A DNA stretch of 7,954 nt, taken from contig CAAENY010000086.1 of assembly GCA_900757465.1 (NCBI GenBank), positions 1 through 7,954 on the forward strand, in the 5' to 3' direction. The notes beneath the pieces were generated by a model. That model was not told where the DNA came from, did no database searches, and saw only the letters and a program-made list of their open reading frames with translations. Shown here piece by piece: positions 1-5,532 of this stretch; the first letter of the stretch is position 1; every line of letters begins with the position of its first letter. The position numbers were made by a program, and so were the translations under genes. The stretch comes from an uncultured Collinsella sp. Lineage in GTDB: Bacteria; Actinomycetota; Coriobacteriia; Coriobacteriales; Coriobacteriaceae.

Positions 1-2
1 AG

Positions 3-308
3 CTTGCCGAGAAGGGCGGTCGGGTCGTGGGTGTCAATTCCTTTACGCTCGATGGCAACAAGGACGAGATTGCAGATGCCAAGGACGTGCTGAGCAAGAA
101 GGGCGTGACGTACAAGAACATCTGGTTCAAGTCGGATAGCGATGCCGGTAAGTTCACGTCAAACCTGTTCTCGTTCCCGACCACCTACGTTATCGACCAG
201 AACGGCAACATCGTAGGGGATCCAATCGTGGGAGCCATCAGCTCCGCCGAGCAGCGCGCAGCACTCGACAAGCTTATCGACCAGGCGATTGCGAATAGCG
301 AGCAGTAA
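3..308 (+). CDS. TlpA/ResA-like thioredoxin-fold protein, C-terminal part (5' end outside window)
   Basis: The reading frame is open from the first complete codon at position 3 to a TAA at 306-308, so about 101 C-terminal residues are visible. The segment FPTTYVIDQNGNIVGDPIVG is the typical cis-proline loop and final beta strands of TlpA/ResA/AhpC-TSA-type thioredoxin folds, in which FPTTYVID packs against a CxxC active site. That CxxC would lie upstream, outside the window, so redox activity cannot be judged. Proteins of this family are usually tethered or lipid-anchored outside the membrane and reduce disulfides or serve cytochrome maturation and stress roles. The GTG at 27 could be read as a start but lies inside the conserved fold, so the gene almost certainly begins earlier. 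No clear terminator follows it. Confidence 0.8.
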   Translation, partial: LAEKGGRVVGVNSFTLDGNKDEIADAKDVLSKKGVTYKNIWFKSDSDAGKFTSNLFSFPTTYVIDQNGNIVGDPIVGAISSAEQRAALDKLIDQAIANSEQ

Positions 309-449
309 AAAAGCTCAAAGCATAGCGAGGATCGTGTGCCGCCGTGCGAAGTAGTTCGTTGCTCTGTAAGATGGGCCCTGCCGTAAAGAGGTCCCGTTCG
401 GGTTAATATGCCTCGCTCCGCCAGACCTGGCTGTATCGCCTCCAGGCTT

Positions 450-795
450 TCACCGGGGCCGCGCCGCAGCTCCTACGAGGGTGAGGTCTCCGAGGCGCCC
501 CTGAACCTGCTGCGCGACGAGGAGGGCAAGCATCGCTTCGGGGCCGACAGGCCCAGCGAGCTGCGGATCACCGACGTGACCGGGTTCCGCATCCCCGCCG
601 GCAAGGCGTGCCTCTCGCCCATCGTGGACTGCTTCGACGGCATGCCGCTGAGCTGGTCGATATCGACCTCGCCCGATGCCGAGATGGCGAACTCGCCCCC
701 GATCGGCGCGTATGGGTGGCTCAACGAAGGGGGCCATTCCACGGCGCACTCGGTTAGAGGCGGCGCTGTCGCTGGCCGGGATGGATTCGGTCCAA
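450..795 (+). pseudogene. IS3-family transposase (OrfB/integrase core) remnant
   Basis: The translation from about 465 (SSYEGEVSEAPLNLL, then RITDVTGFRIPAGKACLSPI, then VDCFDGMPLSWSISTSPDAE) matches my recollection of the DDE integrase core of IS3/IS150-type OrfB proteins. The first catalytic Asp lies in the TDVT motif. The second should lie in HSDRG, but here it reads HSVRG (GTT at 753-755). A one-base loss near 756-763 then moves the homology to another frame, where RCRWPGWI (764-787) replaces the usual HYRWPGWI. Homology fades after about 793, and the third catalytic residue (Glu) and the C-terminus are missing. The N-terminus and OrfA are also absent. It is therefore a dead fragment. The open frame runs from 408 to 986 but is not a gene. 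No terminal inverted repeats could be assigned to it. Confidence 0.75.
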
Positions 796-844
796 GATCA
801 CCACCGCAGCACCTAGCCGTTGGCGGCGGCAATATTAGACAACG

Positions 845-878
845 AGAAGGCGCCGGGATCTTCATCCCGGCGCCTTCT
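845..878. terminator. Perfect 15-bp hairpin, possible terminator
   Basis: AGAAGGCGCCGGGAT (845-859) and its exact complement ATCCCGGCGCCTTCT (864-878) flank a CTTC loop. The stem is long and GC-rich, as in intrinsic terminators, but no strong T-run follows on either strand (ATCAAATTC on plus). It may be a terminator of the non-U type or part of an IS end. It could stop transcription arriving from the thioredoxin-like gene before the PTS operon promoter. Confidence 0.45.
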
Positions 879-1195
879 ATCAAATTCAACGGTATCGTTG
901 CGCAATATTGTGCGTTGTCTTTCGAGCTCCTGGGAGATGAGCATTGCGGGGCAGGGAAGCCCTCTTCTTGCTGGGAATCTAGATAGCTCGCGGCTTGGTA
1001 GGGACCTTCCTAGTAGTTGCCGTTCAGGCATGAGTACCCCATTGGCACATTACAGTTGGCTCTTCACTACTAGAACCATCTAAACCAAGTAGACCCAAAT
1101 AGTGCCCACGCCTTTGGAAAACTGCCCCTCCGTGCAACTCGGACTTCGCGGACAGCCTCCAGGCTTCAGACGGCAGCTACTTCAGGTGCTGCGCC

Positions 1196-1207
1196 GGGCT
1201 TAAGCCC
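1196..1207. repeat. 12-bp perfect palindrome
   Basis: GGGCTTAAGCCC is a perfect palindrome about 58 bases upstream of the operon -35 box. A regulator site is possible, but nothing in the window repeats it, so its role is unknown. Confidence 0.3.
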
Positions 1208-1264
1208 ATCCACCGGTCATTTGCGACCGTTCGCGGCGCTGCAAACAGAAATGTCCTCTTTGTC

Positions 1265-1292
1265 TTGCAATTGTTATATCACGCCATATAAT
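1265..1292 (+). promoter_or_regulatory. Sigma70-type promoter of the PTS operon
   Basis: TTGCAA (1265-1270, four of six matches to the -35 consensus) and a perfect TATAAT (1287-1292) are separated by 16 bases. Transcription would start near 1299, giving a leader of about 40 bases before the EIIA start at 1339. It is the best promoter-like sequence between the upstream debris and the operon. Confidence 0.65.
1274..1291. promoter_or_regulatory. Candidate operator over the operon -10 region
   Basis: TTATAT (1274-1279) and ATATAA (1286-1291) form a perfect 6-bp inverted repeat around CACGCC, covering the spacer and most of the -10 box. A bound repressor would block RNA polymerase. The related string TATATCGCCATA occurs upstream of the gntR gene (7558-7569), which points to the nearby GntR/UTRA protein as the binder. 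This is inferred from position and similarity only. Confidence 0.45.
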
Positions 1293-1338
1293 CGGCAATG
1301 ACATTATTACAACGGATAACAAAGTTTGGAGTCCCGAT

Positions 1339-1749
1339 ATGCAGGTAGTTCTGGCATCGCACGGTCGTCTTGCTGAGGGAATGAAAGATACCCTTGGCAT
1401 CATTTTGGGGGAGTTGCCGGACCTGACGACGCTCTGCGCATACGTTGACCCAGACGTCACCTTAGCCCAGCAGGTCAAAGACGTGCTGGCGCGTAAAGTT
1501 CCCGGCGAGGAGATGCTCGTCGTTACCGATCTCTTTGGCGGCAGTGTGAACAACGAGTTCATGGCCGCCCTTGCCGAGAATGACTTTACGCTCATCTGCG
1601 GCATGAACATGCCCCTGCTCGTCGAGATTCTCTCTGACGCAAATCCCGACCCCGCGGCCGTAAGGGCGGCAGTCGACTCTTGCAAGGGCTCCATCATGGT
1701 CTGCAACGACCTGCTCGATGCTGGCCAGGACTGTGGCGAGGATTTCTGA
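1339..1749 (+). CDS. PTS mannose/fructose/sorbose-family EIIA subunit
   Basis: A 136-residue cytoplasmic phosphocarrier taking phosphate from HPr and passing it to the EIIB encoded two genes downstream. The N-terminus MQVVLASHGRLAEGM carries the conserved phospho-histidine, His8, in the SHG motif. The later VVTDLFGGSVNNEFM and ICGMNMPLLVEIL segments are typical of the EIIA(Man) fold. Length fits a single-domain EIIA, unlike the fused EIIAB of Escherichia coli ManX. GGAG at 1328-1331 lies seven bases before the ATG. It is the first gene of the operon, and the next gene starts one base after its stop, suggesting coupled translation. HPr and enzyme I must be encoded elsewhere. Confidence 0.93.
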   Translation: MQVVLASHGRLAEGMKDTLGIILGELPDLTTLCAYVDPDVTLAQQVKDVLARKVPGEEMLVVTDLFGGSVNNEFMAALAENDFTLICGMNMPLLVEILSDANPDPAAVRAAVDSCKGSIMVCNDLLDAGQDCGEDF

Positions 1750-1750
1750 C

Positions 1751-2584
1751 ATGGATGTCCAGTCCCTTTACCCGATGAACATCTCGTTCAGGTATTTCGG
1801 CCTCGAGAAGTTCTTTGAGTCCTGCGCCAAAACAGGTCTGCATAATGCAGAGATCTGGCTTTGTCCCCAGCACTTTCTTATCAACGGGCAGTTCTCGGAG
1901 GACCCTTCAAAGCTCAAGGCTCTCATGCGTGAGTACGGAGTTCAGATCAAGTGCCTCTGTGGCGAGCAGAACAATCCAAAGCCCAACAACATGGCGGCTC
2001 GCGGCGAACTCCTCGTTGGCAATACGCGCTCCTACTTCCGCAGGGTGATTGATCTTGCTGAGGCCATTGGCTGCCCGAAGGTTCTTGTGACCCCCGGCTG
2101 GAATTACTTTGACGAGAAGGTCGATGAAGCGCGCGTACGAAGCATCGACATGCTGAGAGAGCTCTCGGTCTACGCGCATGCTCGGGGGGTCACTCTCGTG
2201 CTTGAGAGCATCTGGAGTAAATCCTCCCAGATCGCGCCAACGATAGCGCAGATTGCCAACATCAAGGATGCAGTGAATAGCGACAGCCTGAAGCTCACGC
2301 TTGACCTTGGCGCCATGAGCGACGCGGGCGAGACTGTCGACGATTGGTTCAGCGCGTTCGGCAGCGACATCGCGCACTGCCATTTCGTGGACGGTACTCC
2401 TACGGGACATATGCCTTGGGGCCACGGCAACCTGGACATGCGAGGCATTCTCGCTTCATTCAAGAAAGCCGGTTACAAAGGGGGCTTCTCGCTTGAGTAC
2501 GTGCACCCAATGAGCTTCCAAGATCCGGCAGGGTATCTAGCCGAGACAAAAGCCCTGTTCGAGAAGTGCCTTCAAACGATTTAG
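1751..2584 (+). CDS. Sugar phosphate isomerase/epimerase (TIM barrel, D-tagatose 3-epimerase-like)
   Basis: A 277-residue protein of the xylose-isomerase-like TIM-barrel superfamily (AP_endonuc_2 fold). The four metal ligands of ketose 3-epimerases can be placed: Glu152 (VLESIWS), Asp185 (LTLDLGAM), His211 (HCHFVDG) and Glu249 (SLEYVHP). Spacing is almost that of Pseudomonas cichorii D-tagatose 3-epimerase, whose ligands as I recall are E152, D185, H211 and E246. Such enzymes move the C3 configuration of ketoses; the fructoselysine epimerase FrlC is a relative. Here the substrate is probably the phosphorylated product of the surrounding PTS, but phosphate specificity is not visible. ATG 1751 is preferred, with GAGG at 1738-1741; an in-frame ATG at 1718 would overlap EIIA by 32 bases and has no clear ribosome site. 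Its place between the EIIA and EIIB genes ties it closely to the transporter. Confidence 0.82.
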   Translation: MDVQSLYPMNISFRYFGLEKFFESCAKTGLHNAEIWLCPQHFLINGQFSEDPSKLKALMREYGVQIKCLCGEQNNPKPNNMAARGELLVGNTRSYFRRVIDLAEAIGCPKVLVTPGWNYFDEKVDEARVRSIDMLRELSVYAHARGVTLVLESIWSKSSQIAPTIAQIANIKDAVNSDSLKLTLDLGAMSDAGETVDDWFSAFGSDIAHCHFVDGTPTGHMPWGHGNLDMRGILASFKKAGYKGGFSLEYVHPMSFQDPAGYLAETKALFEKCLQTI

Positions 2585-2617
2585 CCAAGCGTGCATCAAC
2601 CAAGGAAAGGAAAAAAG

Positions 2618-3091
2618 ATGATCAAGCTATGCAGGGTGGACCACAGGTTGCTCCACGGCCAGGTCGCATTCTCCTGGAGCCATGCCCTGGGAGCCGATGC
2701 CATTCTTATCGTCTCTGACGAAGTGGCATCCAACGAGGTCCGCATGAAGACGATGCGACTGGCAAAGCCGGTGGGCATAAAGCTGGCCATCAAAAGCGTC
2801 GACGATTCCATCAAGGCAATCAAAAGCGGCGTAACCGACAAGTATCGCCTGCTCATCGTTACCGGCAGCATCGCGGATGCCGAGAGACTGGTCCGCGAGT
2901 GTGGCATTTCCTCGCTGAATCTGGGCGGCACCGTAAAGAGCTCCGAGACGACCCGCAGCTTCGGCAGTGCGGTCCATCTAACCGATGAAGAGGTGGAGGT
3001 CGTCCGCGGCCTCGTCCGCGATGGTGTGGAAGTCGAGGTGAGGCAGGTAGCAAAGGACAAGAAGGTCGTTCTTTCCGAGAAGGACCTCTGA
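2618..3091 (+). CDS. PTS mannose/fructose/sorbose-family EIIB subunit
   Basis: A 157-residue cytoplasmic subunit that receives phosphate from EIIA and phosphorylates the sugar as it passes through EIIC/EIID. The N-terminal motif RVDHRLLHGQVAFSW is the family signature, and His13 (of HGQV) is the expected phosphorylation site. The C-terminal VEVEVRQVAKDKK is also typical. The start at ATG 2618 is set by the strong ribosome site AAGGAAAGG (2602-2610), seven bases upstream, and by beginning at MIKLCRVDHR; an in-frame GTG at 2591 would add residues without homology. It lies 33 bases after the epimerase gene and 31 before EIIC. Confidence 0.93.
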   Translation: MIKLCRVDHRLLHGQVAFSWSHALGADAILIVSDEVASNEVRMKTMRLAKPVGIKLAIKSVDDSIKAIKSGVTDKYRLLIVTGSIADAERLVRECGISSLNLGGTVKSSETTRSFGSAVHLTDEEVEVVRGLVRDGVEVEVRQVAKDKKVVLSEKDL

Positions 3092-3122
3092 TTGTGACGG
3101 TCAGTAAGTTGAAGGAGGGGCA

Positions 3123-3902
3123 ATGGCTTTTCAAGCGTTTCTTATCGCTCTGATTATCTTTGTGGGAAAGGCCGACTACTTCGTCGGCACGGCAATGTTG
3201 GGCAGACCCTTGGTCCTTGGCATGCTCGTCGGCATTGCGCTGGGCGACGTGTCTCAGGGAGTGATCATCGGCTTCCAGCTGGAGCTCGTCTTTATGGGCA
3301 TGCAGGCTATCGGCGCATCCATTCCGCCTGACATGATCGTCGGCTCGGTGCTGGGCACCGCCTTCGCCATCAGCACGGGCAACGGCATCGATACGGCGGT
3401 AACCATCGCGATGCCTGCGGCGATTCTCTCTGCCTTTGTGGTGAACCTCTTCTATGGCGTGATTACCCCGCTTATGGCTCGAACGGCAGACAAGTTTGCC
3501 GCCGAGGACAATGATAAGGGCATCTCCGCGGTGTTTCTTGCCAACGGTTTTCTCTTTGACGTGACTTTTGGTGTCATCGGTTTTGTGGCGTTCATGTTCG
3601 GCGGCGACGCGGTATCCGCCTTTGTCGCTTCGATTCCGGCGTGGCTCACCGCTGGCATCACCATCGCGACCGGCATTCTCCCTGCGCTCGGCTTTGCCCA
3701 GCTTGTGACCATGATTGCCTCTAAGGAGACCGCGGTCTTCCTCCTGCTGGGCTTTGTCCTCGCGGCGTATCTTGGCGTTCCGGTCCTGGGCATTGTTTGT
3801 TTCGCGGTTGTGATAGTCGGGATTCTCTTTATGGCACACATCTTTATGCCCAGCCAGGGCTCGGCTTTGATGACGGAAGGCGAGGACGACAATGAGTTCT
3901 AG
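3123..3902 (+). CDS. PTS mannose/fructose/sorbose-family EIIC permease subunit
   Basis: A 259-residue, very hydrophobic protein forming, with EIID, the membrane channel of the sugar transporter. Several membrane segments are evident, including the N-terminal FQAFLIALIIFVGK and later ILPALGFAQLVTMIA and FLLLGFVLAAYLGVPVLG. The segments GRPLVLGMLVGIALGD and IGFQLELVFMGMQAIGA are characteristic of EIIC(Man). The C-terminus is short, acidic and hydrophilic (EGEDDNEF). AAGGAGG at 3112-3118 precedes ATG 3123. The 3' end overlaps the EIID gene by 11 bases, as is common for this pair and consistent with coupled synthesis. Confidence 0.93.
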   Translation: MAFQAFLIALIIFVGKADYFVGTAMLGRPLVLGMLVGIALGDVSQGVIIGFQLELVFMGMQAIGASIPPDMIVGSVLGTAFAISTGNGIDTAVTIAMPAAILSAFVVNLFYGVITPLMARTADKFAAEDNDKGISAVFLANGFLFDVTFGVIGFVAFMFGGDAVSAFVASIPAWLTAGITIATGILPALGFAQLVTMIASKETAVFLLLGFVLAAYLGVPVLGIVCFAVVIVGILFMAHIFMPSQGSALMTEGEDDNEF

Positions 3903-4713
3903 CGATGCAACGAAGAAGCTTGGCAAGAAGGAACTCCGGAGCCTCTTCCTCAGGTCCTTCTCGACGTCTCACGCATGGCACTTCGAGCGCCAGCAGCACA
4001 TGGCCTTCTGCTGGTCGATGATCCCTGCGATCAAGAAGCTCTATGACCGGCCCGAGGACAGGATTGCCGCCTATCAGCGTCACCTCGAGTTCTACAACTG
4101 CCACACGACCATGCAACCCCTCATCGGCGGTATCGTCTGCGCCATGGAGGAGGAGAACGCCAACAACGAGGAGTTCGACACCTCCTCGATCAGCTCAATG
4201 AAGGTCGCCCTCATGGGACCCCTTGCGGGCATCGGCGACTCCCTCATCGGCGGTACCCTGCGCATCATCGCCACCGGCATCGCGGGCGGTCTGTGCATGG
4301 CGGGTTCCCCTTTCGGCCCGCTTCTGTTTCTGCTTATCTTCAACGCGGTCAACATTGCTCTGCGCTGCCTTGGCGTGAAGTATGGCTACGGCCTGGGCGA
4401 GAATATCATCTCCAAGGTTTCCGATCCCAGCACCATGCAGAAGCTTACTTGCGCGCTCTCCATCGTCGGTCTCATGGTCATAGGCGGCATGATTGCGACG
4501 AACGTCGCCATCACGACTCCCATCGCCTTTGATATCAGCGGCACCGCGTTCTCGCTTCAGGACACGCTCGACTCCATCTTCCCGAAGCTCCTTCCGGTGG
4601 CGGCGTTCGGCATCCTGTATGCCCTCAACAAGAAGGGCGTGAACGTCCTCGCGCAAATCATCGCAATTATGGTCCTTGGCGTCGCGCTTGGGGCCGTTGG
4701 AATCCTCGGTTAG
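3892..4713 (+). CDS. PTS mannose/fructose/sorbose-family EIID permease subunit
   Basis: A 273-residue membrane partner of EIIC, unique to the mannose-type PTS. The N-terminal cytoplasmic part carries the family hallmarks WHFERQQHMAFCWSMIPAIK, ending in KKLYD, and HLEFYNCHTTMQPLIGGIV. The middle holds VALMGPLAGIGDSLIGGT, the most conserved EIID loop, and the C-terminal third is hydrophobic with membrane segments. Length is normal for EIID. GAGG at 3882-3885 inside the EIIC coding region serves as ribosome site, six bases before ATG 3892. The stop codon (4711-4713) shares its last base with the ribosome site of the next gene, so the aldolase is tightly linked. Confidence 0.94.
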   Translation: MSSSDATKKLGKKELRSLFLRSFSTSHAWHFERQQHMAFCWSMIPAIKKLYDRPEDRIAAYQRHLEFYNCHTTMQPLIGGIVCAMEEENANNEEFDTSSISSMKVALMGPLAGIGDSLIGGTLRIIATGIAGGLCMAGSPFGPLLFLLIFNAVNIALRCLGVKYGYGLGENIISKVSDPSTMQKLTCALSIVGLMVIGGMIATNVAITTPIAFDISGTAFSLQDTLDSIFPKLLPVAAFGILYALNKKGVNVLAQIIAIMVLGVALGAVGILG

Positions 4714-4722
4714 GAGAATCTA

Positions 4723-5421
4723 GTGCTTGAATTCTGTCTCGATACCGGCGACTTTGAAATGGTGAAGACCGCCAGCAGCATCTATCCCGTTAACTGCTTC
4801 AGCATGAACCCCTCCATTGCCGTCAACTGCCTCAAGGGTACCGGAAAGTCCTTCGTGCAGAATGCGCTGGACATCCGTGGCGTCATCGGTGAGGAAACTC
4901 CTTTCTTCCTTGAGGCCATGGGAGACACTGCAGAGGAGCTCGTGGAGGACGCCAAGGCAATGGTCAAGGCTGTTCCGGGCAACACCTTTGTGAAGATTCC
5001 GGCATGTCCGGAGGGTTTCAAGGCAATTCGCGAGCTCAAGGATGCCGGCATTGCCACCTCTTGCACTGCCGTCTACACCTTCAACCAGGCGATGCTCGCG
5101 GCCATGGCGGGCGCCTCATACGTTGCCGTCTACGTGAGCAGGCTCGACAAGAACGGCGGTGACGGTATCGAGGTCGTGCGCCGCATCAAGCAGGCCTTCG
5201 TTGCCCACAACATCGACTGCGTGGTCAGCGCGGCCTCCCTCAAGACTCCGCTTTCGCTCCAAGAGGCCATCGAGGCCGGTGCCGATAACGTCACCGTCGA
5301 CCTTGAGATGCTTGAGGCCCTGGCGGTCCACCCCATGACCGAGGGCACGCTTAAGACCTTCAAGTCTGATTGGGAAGGCCTGTTCGGCGAGGGCGTCCGC
5401 ATCGTCGACATGGTCGCTTAG
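4723..5421 (+). CDS. fsa: Fructose-6-phosphate aldolase / TalC-type transaldolase family protein
   Basis: A 232-residue class I aldolase of the small transaldolase family (FSA/TalC). Lys91 in FVKIPACPEGFKAI is the Schiff-base lysine (Lys85 in Escherichia coli FsaA). Other family segments are CLDTGDF, MNPSIAV, TAVYTFNQAMLAAMAG and SAASLKTP. Tyr137 (VAVYVSRLD) aligns with FsaA Tyr131, which favours true aldolase chemistry: fructose-6-phosphate to dihydroxyacetone plus glyceraldehyde-3-phosphate. Glu64 (FFLEAMG), however, aligns with FsaA Gln59, where transaldolases carry Glu. The exact reaction is therefore uncertain. The start is GTG 4723, with GGAG (4713-4716) six bases upstream. The following GldA-like gene, which could use dihydroxyacetone, supports the aldolase reading. 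Confidence 0.85.
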   Translation: MLEFCLDTGDFEMVKTASSIYPVNCFSMNPSIAVNCLKGTGKSFVQNALDIRGVIGEETPFFLEAMGDTAEELVEDAKAMVKAVPGNTFVKIPACPEGFKAIRELKDAGIATSCTAVYTFNQAMLAAMAGASYVAVYVSRLDKNGGDGIEVVRRIKQAFVAHNIDCVVSAASLKTPLSLQEAIEAGADNVTVDLEMLEALAVHPMTEGTLKTFKSDWEGLFGEGVRIVDMVA

Positions 5422-5448
5422 GATTTCCGCTGTCAAACAAGGGATGTG

Positions 5449-5478
5449 AACGGCCCCGCCGGAGACGGTGGGGCCGTT
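5449..5478 (+). terminator. Intercistronic hairpin between aldolase and gldA-like genes
   Basis: AACGGCCCCGCC (5449-5460) and GGTGGGGCCGTT (5467-5478) form a 12-bp stem with one G-U pair around a GGAGAC loop. Only a short T-run (5477-5479) follows, so it may act as a leaky terminator or as an mRNA-stabilising stem that sets the level of the last gene relative to the PTS genes. It sits in a 111-base gap, the largest in the operon. Confidence 0.55.
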
Positions 5479-5532
5479 TGGCTGGGAGCAAGCCACAGGC
5501 CTGATAACCGGGCCAGAAGAAAGGGGCGCGAA

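Larger units (their letters stand above)
796..1264. other. Gene-free stretch with mobile-element debris
   Basis: No convincing coding sequence is seen on either strand between the end of the IS3 homology and the operon promoter. Short open frames here lack recognisable motifs and ribosome binding sites. The stretch holds a perfect hairpin (845-878), a possible ISL3-type end (1058-1070) and a 12-bp palindrome (1196-1207). The part around 1020-1110 is AT-richer than its surroundings, suggesting a patchwork of separate insertions. Confidence 0.5.

Noticed and set aside
408..986. Open frame of 192 codons as an intact gene
   Set aside because: Only the middle part resembles a transposase; homology leaves the frame near 763, and the rest is read-through of debris.
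981..1030. T-box or riboswitch-like sequence around GGTAGGGACCTTCCTA
   Set aside because: It lacks the T-box core and ordered stems, and no gene follows at the right distance on either strand.
309..1264. CRISPR array or tRNA genes in the gene-free stretch
   Set aside because: No regularly spaced repeats and no tRNA-like arms with a TTCGAATC-type loop were seen.
1313..1322. lac operator-like half site CGGATAACAA
   Set aside because: The match is to one half only and no LacI-family gene is present; the local regulator is GntR-type.
1718..1750. Upstream ATG for the epimerase
   Set aside because: It would overlap EIIA by 32 bases and lacks a clear ribosome site; ATG 1751 has GAGG at suitable distance.
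2859..3926. Long minus-strand open frame opposite EIIB/EIIC
   Set aside because: It is antisense to well-supported PTS genes, and its composition (many Arg, His, Asp) is what the reverse complement of GC-rich coding DNA gives.
5446..5532. GTG start adding 29 residues to the GldA-like protein
   Set aside because: The added part is encoded by the hairpin and is unlike GldA N-termini; ATG 5533 has a strong ribosome site and gives the normal length.
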